This document shows, piece after piece, positions 9,637 through 17,989 of a stretch of 64,000 nt of DNA (its first letter is position 1; each line of letters starts with the position of its first letter). Both the position numbers and the translations under genes were made by a program. The notes under the pieces were generated by a model. It was given only the letters and a program-made list of their open reading frames with translations. It had not been told where the DNA came from and made no database searches. This stretch comes from JAAZHD01 sp012510895 (lineage in GTDB: Bacteria; Bacillota; Clostridia; Caldicoprobacterales; DTU083), in the NCBI GenBank assembly GCA_050951465.1, contig JBMNJC010000015.1, forward strand, positions 62,001 through 126,000, given 5' to 3'.

Positions 9637-9667
9637 CCCTGTAAATGAATATATTTCATTAACAGGG
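9637..9667. repeat. Inverted repeat overlapping the ribosome binding site of the next gene
   Basis: Arms of 13 bases (9637-9649 and 9655-9667) pair with a single mismatch around a 5-base TATAT loop. The right arm ends in the first Gs of GGGGAGG (9665-9671), the Shine-Dalgarno of the L,D-transpeptidase gene. It has no T tract, so it is more likely an operator or a translation-control hairpin than a terminator. Confidence 0.6.
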
Positions 9668-9679
9668 GAGGTGTTGACA

Positions 9680-10459
9680 GTGGCAGGCAGGCAATGGCTT
9701 AAGCAGCTTCAGGCTGTAGCTTATATCCTGTTGATTGTCTTTTTGTATATGGTTCTGGACGGGAATATCATGAATCTCAGCGGTTTTTATCAGCCGGACA
9801 GCAGCATGGCGGAGGTTTTCTTCACTCAGCCCGGGAATAAAGTGCCCGGGCAGGAAACTGAGCAGGAGGAGGAAGAAAACGAGTATGATATTTTTATTGA
9901 TCTGACCGAATCCATGCTTTATCTGTTTGAAAACGGCAAGATGATAAAAAAATACCCGGTTGCACAGGGTAAGCCCGGTTCACCGTCGCCTGTCGGAGTT
10001 TGGAGAATTGTCAGCAAGGCCAGAAACTGGGGCAGCGGATTCGGCACCCGATGGATGGGTCTTGACGTTCCCTGGGGCAGATACGGCATTCACGGAACCA
10101 ACAGACCGGGCTCCATAGGCTACCGGGCGTCTGCGGGATGTTTTCGAATGAGAAACAAGGATGTTGAAGAGTTGTACAGCCTGGTGCCATATAAAACCAA
10201 GGTTGTAGTATACGGCGGTCCATTTGGAAATATGGCCGGCTCTTTCAGCAGGCTGGCTCCGGGGGATCGCACCTCACAGGTGTTGGAAGTGCAGAAGAGG
10301 CTAAGCCGCTTAGGATATTATGAGGGAGCCCTGGACGGCATATACGGGGAAGGGATGAAGGCAGCCCTCATAAAGTTTAAGAAGGACAATCAGCTTCCGC
10401 TTAATCACTATGTGGACTGGGAAACTTACAAAGCTCTGGGAATTCTGGAGTTCGAATAG
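9680..10459 (+). CDS. L,D-transpeptidase (YkuD) with peptidoglycan-binding domain
   Basis: This is a cell-wall enzyme that forms or edits L,D-crosslinks. From GTG 9680 it has 259 residues. An N-terminal signal anchor lies at about residues 11-28, followed by an acidic linker. The YkuD domain (about 69-180) has catalytic His138 (IHGTN) and Cys154 (SAGCFRMRN). A C-terminal PG_binding_1 domain follows (VLEVQKRLSRLGYYEGALDG). GTG 9680 lies 8 bases after GGAGG; earlier in-frame starts at 9671 (GTG) and 9674 (TTG) overlap or abut that site and are less likely. Orientation is outward-facing. Confidence 0.92.
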   Translation: MAGRQWLKQLQAVAYILLIVFLYMVLDGNIMNLSGFYQPDSSMAEVFFTQPGNKVPGQETEQEEEENEYDIFIDLTESMLYLFENGKMIKKYPVAQGKPGSPSPVGVWRIVSKARNWGSGFGTRWMGLDVPWGRYGIHGTNRPGSIGYRASAGCFRMRNKDVEELYSLVPYKTKVVVYGGPFGNMAGSFSRLAPGDRTSQVLEVQKRLSRLGYYEGALDGIYGEGMKAALIKFKKDNQLPLNHYVDWETYKALGILEFE

Positions 10460-10529
10460 GATTGTATCCGGTGGTGAAGCGTACATAATGTGTATTTAAA
10501 GTGCATGTAATGGGTATGAGCAAAAAAGA

Positions 10530-10558
10530 TTGTATTTAAGTTATTTACATGCTATAAT
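10530..10558 (+). promoter_or_regulatory. Putative sigma-A promoter for the Wzz-like gene
   Basis: TTGTAT (10530-10535) is separated by 17 bases from an extended -10, with TG and one base before TATAAT at 10553-10558. It lies about 90 bases upstream of the Wzz-like start. Confidence 0.6.
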
Positions 10559-10647
10559 TAACAAGGTTGTGAGGCTTGCAATTATCAGGATTCGACAGTA
10601 TATACAAGCATAAGATGAAGTGTGCCTGAGGCACTGAAGGAGGAAAT

Positions 10648-11691
10648 ATGTCAGAGGTTCATAACAAAGCAGAAGTCTACGAAGATGAGATCGATCTGCG
10701 TGAGCTGGTTCTGGCCTTGTGGAAAAACAAATATATAATAATATGCATGACACTTGCTGCCGCTTTACTGGCGGGTTTATTCAGCGTATTTATGCTGACC
10801 CCCGAATACCGGACCCGGCTGAATATTATCATTAACATGCCTGAAAGCTATCATACCGTGTACGGCGACTATACCCTGCCCATTAAGACTAACGATCAGT
10901 ATATAAACCTGATTACAAGCAATCGGGTTTTAATGGAGACCATCGAAGACATGGGCTATGATCCGGGCAAGGTTTCTATAGAAGGCCTGAGAAGCCGTAT
11001 CTCCATTGAAGGGGTCGGAAGCACCGACCTGTCGAAAACCAATTCTTTCAGGGTTACGGTTTCTGCAAGCGATCCGCAGGAAGCCCTGAAGACAGCTGAG
11101 GCTTTATATGAGAACTTCGTGGAATTTATTGATATGATGATAAGAGAAAAGGCTGCAGAGCATTACTACAATCACTACAGAGTCAGTCTCCTGACCCTGG
11201 AGGAGACTCTGGAAAGCAATAAGGCTTTGCTGAAAAAAAGTGAGGAACTGCTGAAGGAAACTCACCAGACCATAAATCAAAAAGAGGTGTTGGAGGATAC
11301 CCTGGGAGCACTTCCGGATTCCATAGATTTTGTTGTACTGGACAATATTATTAATGAGAATTATTTTGAAATAGAAAAGAGCATAATTGAAAGAAAACAA
11401 AACATCTATTCCCTGGAAAACACCATAGAACTTCATAAAGAATACTTGAGTCAGCTGGAAAAGGAAAAGGAAAATATAGCAAAATATAATGACAACAAGG
11501 ATACGGACAAAGTTGAAACAGAGCTTACGGGCATGGTAAGTACAAGTATAATGCTTCCTTCTCCGCCAGTTGCACCTACCCGGAAATCGGGTCCCAATCA
11601 TAAGAGGAATGTAATATTCGGCCTGGCAGCCGGCCTTATGTTAGGACTAGGAACAGCCTATATAAAAGAATACTGGTTTGATAGGGAATAG
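10648..11691 (+). CDS. Wzz-domain polysaccharide co-polymerase-like membrane protein
   Basis: The 347-residue protein has the chain-length-determinant layout. A cytoplasmic N-terminus carries the IDLRELVLALWKNK signature, followed by a first membrane helix at about residues 36-57. The long extracytoplasmic region contains a coiled coil (about 170-295). A Pro-rich PPSPPVAPT-like stretch precedes a second helix near residues 322-340. The family sets chain length or activates export of surface polysaccharides (Wzz/CapA/YveK-type). No tyrosine kinase, glycosyltransferase or flippase gene is adjacent, so it is an orphan. The start follows GAAGGAGG, and a terminator closes the gene. Confidence 0.88.
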   Translation: MSEVHNKAEVYEDEIDLRELVLALWKNKYIIICMTLAAALLAGLFSVFMLTPEYRTRLNIIINMPESYHTVYGDYTLPIKTNDQYINLITSNRVLMETIEDMGYDPGKVSIEGLRSRISIEGVGSTDLSKTNSFRVTVSASDPQEALKTAEALYENFVEFIDMMIREKAAEHYYNHYRVSLLTLEETLESNKALLKKSEELLKETHQTINQKEVLEDTLGALPDSIDFVVLDNIINENYFEIEKSIIERKQNIYSLENTIELHKEYLSQLEKEKENIAKYNDNKDTDKVETELTGMVSTSIMLPSPPVAPTRKSGPNHKRNVIFGLAAGLMLGLGTAYIKEYWFDRE

Positions 11692-11732
11692 CATAATAGG
11701 TTAAAATATAAAGTATTTGAATGCACAAAAGC

Positions 11733-11770
11733 AGAGCATCAATATTTTACATTGGTGCTCTGATATTTTT
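11733..11770 (+). terminator. Intrinsic terminator
   Basis: AGAGCATCAAT (11733-11743) pairs with ATTGGTGCTCT (11751-11761), with one non-Watson-Crick position, and a T-rich tail follows. Confidence 0.75.
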
Positions 11771-11950
11771 ATACTTATTAATATTCTTTTTAATAAAAAG
11801 AAATGAAACAAAATGAATTTTATAGTATACTATATAGAAATCGACATATTTCTACAGCCTATTGTATATAATGCAGTATGGATATGCAGCATATACAGCG
11901 ACAAGACGATAAGCTGAAAGCTTATCCTGCTAAAAGGAGTTCGACTGAAA

Positions 11951-12454
11951 ATGAAACAAGTAAAACTGTACAATGTAATATTTCCCATTTGGTTAATTCT
12001 TTTTTTTCCGCCTGTAATTTTTATTACACTGGCAGGAAATTTCATCATAGATTCGCTGATCATTATTGCCGCTTATTTTTTATTTAAGCCTCATGAAGAG
12101 CTTAACTGGTTCAGGTTCTATAAAAGCTGCATACTAAAGGTATGGGTCTTTGGCTTTATTGCAGATATTATCGGGGCCGCCCTTTTATTTGCATGTGCGG
12201 TTTTGCAGGATTATATCGGAATATCCGATAAGGTAATAGAGGCACTGATGACAAATCCCTTCAATAATATTCTTGCCACCCTTCTGGTGGTGGTAGCTAT
12301 GGTTATTTCCTCCCTTCTAATAATTTTCTTTAATCATCAATATGTTTTTTCAAAACTTATTGATGATGAGCTTACCCGGTGGAAAGTGGCAGGTTTTCTG
12401 GCTATTACCACACTTCCATGGACTTTCCTTATTCCCACTTCGATTTTTATTTAA
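11951..12454 (+). CDS. Four-helix integral membrane protein of unknown function
   Basis: This 167-residue protein is almost entirely membrane. Hydrophobic segments lie at about residues 8-25, 28-42, 55-82 and 103-125, and another at the C-terminus. AAGGAG at 11934-11939 is well placed for ATG 11951. No catalytic motif or named family is recognised. It stands alone between two terminators. Confidence 0.7.
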   Translation: MKQVKLYNVIFPIWLILFFPPVIFITLAGNFIIDSLIIIAAYFLFKPHEELNWFRFYKSCILKVWVFGFIADIIGAALLFACAVLQDYIGISDKVIEALMTNPFNNILATLLVVVAMVISSLLIIFFNHQYVFSKLIDDELTRWKVAGFLAITTLPWTFLIPTSIFI

Positions 12455-12501
12455 TTCAGCAGGGAATATATTTTTCTTTACAATAAAATGCAGATTGTCA
12501 G

Positions 12502-12530
12502 ACGACGGAATTCATCTTCCGTCGTTTTTT
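12502..12530 (+). terminator. Intrinsic terminator
   Basis: A perfect 9-bp GC-rich stem (ACGACGGAA / TTCCGTCGT) with a 6-base loop is followed by a T6 tract. Confidence 0.9.
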
Positions 12531-12624
12531 ATGGTTATCTCCTTTAACTGTATCATATGTTTCACATACTTGATGATGGTTTATAAATCAAACAAGAATC
12601 GAATCCGTCAATGGAGGGTGGATC

Positions 12625-13068
12625 ATGAAACAAGGAGAATTGATGTATATGGTGGAAGAAATCCTTAAGGAAGCAAATGCGGGAATTCTTTCAACCATAG
12701 ATGAAAAGGGAAAAGCGCGCATGAGGTGGATGACTCCGGTTCTTCTTCCGGGCAGAAAAGATGCGGTCTACTCGGTTACGGCCAAGAATTCTGAAAAGGT
12801 GAACCATATTACCCGGAATCCGGAGGTTGAATGGATGATACAAACACGGTCACTGGATAAGATTATAACACTCCGCGGGAAGGCAAGTGTTCTGGAACAC
12901 CCGTCACTTAAAAACGAAATTTTGGAGGCTGTGGGAAACAGGTTAACTATGTTCTGGAAAATTAACGAGGATTTAGATGATTTTGTTGTCCTGGAAACTC
13001 AGATTGATTCAGGCGGTCTTTTTCTGCCTATGAAGCCGGCAAATTACAGGATTGATTTTGACGGATAG
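12625..13068 (+). CDS. Pyridoxamine 5'-phosphate oxidase-like flavin-binding protein
   Basis: The 147-residue product is a split-barrel FMN-binding protein of the PNPOx/general-stress-protein-26 type. The opening (EEILKEANAGILSTIDEKGKARMRWM), the central strand TARNSEKV-like region and the closing segment fit that fold. These proteins bind FMN or F420 and often act as small-molecule reductases or stress proteins; no substrate can be inferred. GGAGGG precedes ATG 12625. The PDH operon begins 30 bases downstream, so co-transcription is possible. Confidence 0.8.
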   Translation: MKQGELMYMVEEILKEANAGILSTIDEKGKARMRWMTPVLLPGRKDAVYSVTAKNSEKVNHITRNPEVEWMIQTRSLDKIITLRGKASVLEHPSLKNEILEAVGNRLTMFWKINEDLDDFVVLETQIDSGGLFLPMKPANYRIDFDG

Positions 13069-13098
13069 GCAAGACACAACCGCATAGGAGGGATGGCA

Positions 13099-14073
13099 TT
13101 GAGTACAGTTAATAAATATGAAAAAACATTTCTTATGAAATTACTGGAACAGATGCTGCTGATTCGCAGGTTTGAAGAAAAAGCAGCTCAGATGTACGGG
13201 CTTCGGAAAATCGGCGGATTTTGCCACTTATATATCGGGCAGGAAGCAGTTGCAGTCGGCTCCATAGCTGCACTGGACTTAAAGAAGGATTATGTGCTGA
13301 CCGCCTACAGAGATCACGGCCATGCACTGGCATGCGGCATGGATCCAAATGGAGCCATGGCAGAGCTTTACGGCAAGGTAACAGGCTGCTCGAAAGGGAA
13401 GGGAGGTTCCATGCACTTTTTCGATGAAGAGAACCATATGTACGGGGGCAACGGAATAGTCGGCGCCCATATCCCGATAGCGGCCGGAATGGCTTTCAAA
13501 ATTAAATATAAGCAGGAAGACGGGGTGGTTCTGTGCTATTTCGGCGATGGGGCCATCCACCAGGGAGTGTTCCATGAAACTTTGAATATGGCTAAGATCT
13601 GGAACCTCCCTGTTATTTTTATCTGTGAAAATAACTTTTATGGAATGGGTACCAATTACAAGAGGGTATCTTCCGTTCATGACTACTCCATTATGGGGAC
13701 ATCCTATGGAATACCTGCCTGGCAGGTAAACGGAATGGACGTACTTGAAGTTTATGAAGAGACCCAAAAAGCCATTAAAATGGTAAAAGAAGAAAAAACG
13801 CCTGTATTATTGGAAATTCAGACTTACCGCTACCGCGGTCATTCAATGAGTGATCCTGCAAAATACCGTACCAAAGAAGAAGTTGAAGAATACAGGAATC
13901 AGGATCCGATTATAATCCTGGAAAACAAAATGACAGAAGCAGGCCTTCTGACCAAGGAAGAATATACGGAAATTGATAAGAGATGCAAAAATATTGCCAA
14001 TGAATCGGTGAGATTTGCAGAAGAAAGCGAAGAACCTCCCCTGGAGGCCATGTACGAAGATATCTATGCATAA
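13099..14073 (+). CDS. pdhA: Pyruvate dehydrogenase E1 component, alpha subunit
   Basis: The E1 alpha subunit decarboxylates pyruvate with thiamine diphosphate. The ThDP motif is GDGAIHQGVF...ENN. The C-terminal segment YRYRGHSMSDPAKYRTKEEVEEY is typical of PDH E1alpha of the alphaproteobacterial/mitochondrial/cyanobacterial type; acetoin dehydrogenase AcoA usually differs there. I choose TTG 13099 (324 residues) because AGGAGG at 13086-13091 is 7 bases away, while ATG 13093 directly abuts it. It is the first gene of an E1a-E1b-E2-E3 operon. A role as acetoin dehydrogenase is less likely but not excluded. Confidence 0.9.
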   Translation: MSTVNKYEKTFLMKLLEQMLLIRRFEEKAAQMYGLRKIGGFCHLYIGQEAVAVGSIAALDLKKDYVLTAYRDHGHALACGMDPNGAMAELYGKVTGCSKGKGGSMHFFDEENHMYGGNGIVGAHIPIAAGMAFKIKYKQEDGVVLCYFGDGAIHQGVFHETLNMAKIWNLPVIFICENNFYGMGTNYKRVSSVHDYSIMGTSYGIPAWQVNGMDVLEVYEETQKAIKMVKEEKTPVLLEIQTYRYRGHSMSDPAKYRTKEEVEEYRNQDPIIILENKMTEAGLLTKEEYTEIDKRCKNIANESVRFAEESEEPPLEAMYEDIYA

Positions 14074-14136
14074 ACAGTCTTACTTTGCTGCAGAAGATGT
14101 CAGTGCATAAAAAGAGCTTAATGTGAGGTGAAAGAT

Positions 14137-15114
14137 ATGGCGTTGATTACGTTTCGGGAAGCAATCCGGCAGGCAATAGACGAGGAAATGGCCCGGGATG
14201 AAAACGTATTTTTGATAGGTGAAGAAGTGGCCGAATATGACGGCGCATATAAAGTCAGTCAAGGCCTTTTGGATAAATACGGACCTCAAAGAGTGGTGGA
14301 TACACCAATTGCTGAGGCCGGTTTTACCGGTATTGGAATAGGTGCGGCCATGGCCGGCCTGCGCCCCATTGTGGAGTGGATGACATTTAACTTTTCCCTT
14401 CTGGCCTTTGATCAGGTGGTAAATAATGCAGCTAAGATGCGCCACATGTCCGGGGGCCAGGTGAGCGTGCCAATTGTGTTCCGAGGCCCCAACGGTCCTG
14501 CGGAATACCTGAGTTCCCAGCATTCACAGGCATTGCAGTCACTATATGCCCATGTGCCCGGGCTCATTGTTGTAGCACCCGGTACTCCCTACGATGCCAA
14601 AGGACTGCTGAAGTCCAGTATCCGGAATGACAATCCTGTAATATTTCTGGAGGCAGAGCTGATGTATGGCTGGAAGGGAGAAGTTCCCGAAGAGGAATAC
14701 CTGATTCCCATAGGAAAGGCCGATATAAAGCGGGAAGGTAAGGATATAACCCTTATTTCCTATTCAAAGCCTTTGAGAATGGTGGAGCAGGCAGCTGAGC
14801 AGCTGGCAGGGGAGGGCATAGAGGCAGAGATTGTTGACCTTCGTACACTGAGGCCTCTGGATGAAGAAGCTGTTTATGAATCGGTCAAAAAGACTAACCG
14901 CTGCGTTATCGTGGATGAAACCTGGCCTTTTGCCAGTGTGGCTTCTCATCTCGGCTGGCTTATAAGCAGAAACTGCTTTGACTATCTGGACGCACCGGTG
15001 GAACTTGTAACATCCGAGGACGTTCCCATGCCCTACAACCATACCCTGGAGCTGGAAGTTCAGCCTACTGTTAAAAAGATTACGGATGCTGCAAAAAGGG
15101 TCTTGTATTTATAG
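14137..15114 (+). CDS. pdhB: Pyruvate dehydrogenase E1 component, beta subunit
   Basis: The beta subunit pairs with E1 alpha to form the ThDP-dependent heterotetramer. The transketolase pyrimidine-binding domain fills about residues 1-180, with FLIGEEVAEYDGAYKVSQGL and DTPIAEAGFTGIGIGAAMAG. The transketolase C-terminal domain follows, with EAEIVDLRTLRPLDEE. GAGGTG at 14125-14130 fits ATG 14137; the upstream in-frame GTG 14128 lies inside that site. From ATG 14137 it has 325 residues, normal for the family, with 63 bases separating it from pdhA. Confidence 0.93.
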   Translation: MALITFREAIRQAIDEEMARDENVFLIGEEVAEYDGAYKVSQGLLDKYGPQRVVDTPIAEAGFTGIGIGAAMAGLRPIVEWMTFNFSLLAFDQVVNNAAKMRHMSGGQVSVPIVFRGPNGPAEYLSSQHSQALQSLYAHVPGLIVVAPGTPYDAKGLLKSSIRNDNPVIFLEAELMYGWKGEVPEEEYLIPIGKADIKREGKDITLISYSKPLRMVEQAAEQLAGEGIEAEIVDLRTLRPLDEEAVYESVKKTNRCVIVDETWPFASVASHLGWLISRNCFDYLDAPVELVTSEDVPMPYNHTLELEVQPTVKKITDAAKRVLYL

Positions 15115-15150
15115 GAAAACTTAACTCAGAAAAGACTGGGGGAATTATAT

Positions 15151-16455
15151 ATGGCTGAAAAAGTTTTGATGCTGGCATTGTCGCCTACCATGGAAGAAGG
15201 CATAGTGGCCAGGTGGCTTAAAAAAGAAGGAGACAGAGTGGAAGTCGGAGATGTTATATGTGAAGTGGAAACGGATAAGGCAACCATGGACTATGAGTCC
15301 ATGTCTGAAGGGATCTTGCTGAAAATTCTGAAGGAAGAAGGATCTTCAGCCGCCATAGGCGAGACAATAGCCATTATAGGCGAGGAAGGAGAAAATATAG
15401 ACCACCTGTTGGAAGGTGAAGGCAATGGAGATAAATCAGATGTAGATGCCCCTGCCCCGAAAAGTGAAGCAGCAGTGCCGGCAGACAGGCCTGAAGCATC
15501 AGACAGAGGCAGGGAAAACTTTGACAGTGAAAATAAAACCAGCCGCATAAAGGCATCCCCTCTGGCCCGCAGGATTGCTGAAATGAACAATATCTCGCTC
15601 GAAGATATAAGCGGAAGCGGACCGGACGGGCGGATTGTCAAGGCTGATGTGGAAACCTACCTGGCTGAAACCTCCCCGGCGAAACGGGCTTTAGGCGACG
15701 CATCTGCTGCAAGCGGCAAGGCGGCTGTAAAGCAGCCCGATATAAAAACAGGCCCGGCAGCTGTCACAAATTACGGCGATATTGAAATACCGGTTTCTGC
15801 AAAAAGAAGAATTATAGCTGAAAGGCTGGCGGAATCCAAGTACAGCGCACCGCATTATTATCTGACGGTTACTGTTGCGGTGGATAATTTAATCCAAACC
15901 AGAAAGAAAGTAAATGAATCCCAGCCTGAAAAGGTCTCATTCAATGCTTTTCTTATAAAATTTGCAGCTGAAGCCTTAAAGAAGCACCCCATGGTAAATG
16001 CATCCTGGCTGGGGGACAGGATTCTGGTAAGAAAACAGGCTGATATCGGCCTTGCAGTTGCTCAGGACGACGGCCTCATAACCCCTGTGGTTCATGACTG
16101 CGGAAACAAAGGGCTGATTGCCATAGACAGAGAACTTAAGCCCCTTATCGAAAGGGCCAGAAATAATCAGCTGATGCCGGAAGAATACCAGAATGCAAGC
16201 TTTACCATAAGCAATTTAGGCTCCTTCGGTATAGAGGAGTTTACTGCAGTTATTAATCCGCCGGGTTCAGCCATACTGGCAGTGGGCGAAATGAAAAAGG
16301 CGCCTGCAGTAGGTCAGGAAGGCAATATTACTGTTCAGACGCAGATGAAACTGACCTTATCCTGTGATCACAGGGTAATCGATGGCGCTGTGGGGGCAGC
16401 TTTTCTTAAGGGTCTGAAGGATATCATAGAAGACCCCTTTAAGGCGCTCTTATAG
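15151..16455 (+). CDS. pdhC: Dihydrolipoamide acetyltransferase (PDH E2)
   Basis: This is the core acyltransferase of the complex, 434 residues. One lipoyl domain occupies residues 1-80, with Lys43 in ETDKATMDYES as the lipoylation site. A flexible acidic/Ala-rich linker leads to a peripheral-subunit-binding domain (about 133-172, KASPLARRIAEMNNIS). A second linker leads to the catalytic domain ending in DHRVIDGAVGAAFL with the active-site His and Asp. The lipoyl-domain opening (LSPTMEEGIVARWLKKEGD) is of the alphaproteobacterial/mitochondrial type. That is notable in an apparently anaerobic Firmicute and may reflect transfer. Confidence 0.94.
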   Translation: MAEKVLMLALSPTMEEGIVARWLKKEGDRVEVGDVICEVETDKATMDYESMSEGILLKILKEEGSSAAIGETIAIIGEEGENIDHLLEGEGNGDKSDVDAPAPKSEAAVPADRPEASDRGRENFDSENKTSRIKASPLARRIAEMNNISLEDISGSGPDGRIVKADVETYLAETSPAKRALGDASAASGKAAVKQPDIKTGPAAVTNYGDIEIPVSAKRRIIAERLAESKYSAPHYYLTVTVAVDNLIQTRKKVNESQPEKVSFNAFLIKFAAEALKKHPMVNASWLGDRILVRKQADIGLAVAQDDGLITPVVHDCGNKGLIAIDRELKPLIERARNNQLMPEEYQNASFTISNLGSFGIEEFTAVINPPGSAILAVGEMKKAPAVGQEGNITVQTQMKLTLSCDHRVIDGAVGAAFLKGLKDIIEDPFKALL

Positions 16456-16493
16456 AGGCATGATATTATCGGGGCTGTATTGGAGGAGAGCAT

Positions 16494-17888
16494 ATGAAAA
16501 CCGATTATAAATATGATGTAGTTATCATAGGCGGAGGGCCCGGCGGCTATGTGGCCGCCATTCGGGCCTCCCAGTTGGGGCTGAGAGCAGCTGTAGTTGA
16601 GAAGGAAAAGGTGGGGGGAGTGTGCCTGAACGTGGGCTGTATCCCCTCTAAATCCCTAATTCATCAGGCAGGTCTCTACCGGAGCCTGTCTGATCTGGAG
16701 ACACTTGGTATTTCCATAGACCGGCAGGGCTTTGACTATGGTAAGGTATTCCAGAAATCAAGAAAGGCAGCGGATACCCTGTCCAAAGGGGTGAATTTTC
16801 TCCTGAAGAAGAACAAGGTGGATTTGTATAATTCCTTGGGAACCCTTTCGGGGAAAAATGAAGTCAGCTTATCATCAGGAGAGAAGCTGACAGGGAAAAA
16901 TATAATCATAGCTACTGGCTCCAGCCCCAGGGAGATTCCGGGTTTTGCCTTCGATGAGAAATATATCCTGTCTTCCACCGGCGCAATAATGCAGGAAAAA
17001 CTGCCGGAAAGCATCCTCATAATCGGCGGCGGTGCCATCGGGGTGGAGTTTGCCTACATTATGGCTTCTTTCGGTGTGGAAGTTACTGTTGTTGAGGTAA
17101 TGGATAGGCTTCTTCCTATGGAAGATGAAGAAATCTCCGGCGAGCTTGATAGAGCATTCCGGAAACAAAAAATCCGGGTTAAGACCGGTACCAAAGCCTT
17201 GTCCAAAGAAATTAAAGACGGAAGGGTTTCCGTGGTATTGGAGGATTCCAAAGGTGAAAAAGAAACGCTTACAGCAGCTAAGGTGCTGGTGGCCGTTGGG
17301 CGCAGGCCGAATTCTGCCGGACTGGGTCTTGAAAGCTTAGGAATTGAAACCGACAGAGGCTTTATCCAGGTTGGGGATTATTACCAGACATCGGTTCCCG
17401 GCATCTATGCTATTGGAGATGTAATAAATACCCCCCTGCTGGCCCATGTTGCATCCAAGGAAGGGGAGATCGCAGCAGAACATATAGCAGGGAAGAACCC
17501 GCCGAAGCGGCTGGATCCCCTCAGCATACCAAGCGCAGTATACAGCGAGCCCCAGGTTGCAAGCTTTGGGTATACTGAATGGCAGGCCAAAGAGGAAGGA
17601 ATAGCATACGAAAAGGCCAGTTTTCCTTTCAGAGGTGCCGGCAAGTCCGTAGCAGAGGAACGGCCTGACGGCTTTATAAAAGTTCTCTTTGACCCTGCAA
17701 CCAAAGAATTTCTGGGGGCCCACTGTATTGGGGCAAATGCCACAGAGCTGATTCATGAAATCCTGCTGGCAAAGAAATCAGAACTCCTGCCTGAAGATAT
17801 TGCCTCCATGGTCCATGCCCATCCAACCTTATCCGAGGCTGTGATGGAATCCATGAGGGCTGTGGAAGGCTGGGCCATTCATATATAG
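16494..17888 (+). CDS. lpdA: Dihydrolipoyl dehydrogenase (PDH E3)
   Basis: This flavoprotein of 464 residues reoxidises the dihydrolipoyl group with NAD+. The FAD-binding motif is GGGPGGYVAA (about 13-22). The redox-active pair is Cys44/Cys49 in GGVCLNVGCIPSK. The NAD-binding motif is GGGAIGVEFAYI, and the dimerisation domain contains the catalytic HAHPTLSEAV. No lipoyl domain is fused to it. GGAGGAG precedes the ATG, 38 bases after the E2 stop. It completes the four-gene PDH set; the next gene runs convergently. Confidence 0.95.
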   Translation: MKTDYKYDVVIIGGGPGGYVAAIRASQLGLRAAVVEKEKVGGVCLNVGCIPSKSLIHQAGLYRSLSDLETLGISIDRQGFDYGKVFQKSRKAADTLSKGVNFLLKKNKVDLYNSLGTLSGKNEVSLSSGEKLTGKNIIIATGSSPREIPGFAFDEKYILSSTGAIMQEKLPESILIIGGGAIGVEFAYIMASFGVEVTVVEVMDRLLPMEDEEISGELDRAFRKQKIRVKTGTKALSKEIKDGRVSVVLEDSKGEKETLTAAKVLVAVGRRPNSAGLGLESLGIETDRGFIQVGDYYQTSVPGIYAIGDVINTPLLAHVASKEGEIAAEHIAGKNPPKRLDPLSIPSAVYSEPQVASFGYTEWQAKEEGIAYEKASFPFRGAGKSVAEERPDGFIKVLFDPATKEFLGAHCIGANATELIHEILLAKKSELLPEDIASMVHAHPTLSEAVMESMRAVEGWAIHI

Positions 17889-17989
17889 TCGAGATATAAA
17901 TCCCTGCAGGACGCTTGTATCTGACGCGGCGAGAACACGCAATATGCGGCGAGCTGCCGATTTGCAAGGACAACTTCGGAGGATGAGAA

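Noticed and set aside
11104..11601. Minus-strand open frame of 165 codons inside the Wzz-like gene
   Set aside because: Hydrophobic, Phe/Leu-rich composition is typical of the antisense of a coiled-coil gene; no ribosome binding site.
13099..17888. Acetoin dehydrogenase operon (acoABCL) as identity of the four-gene complex
   Set aside because: E1 alpha ends with the RGHSMSDPAKYRT segment typical of PDH, and no acoR-like or acoX gene is present; not fully excluded.
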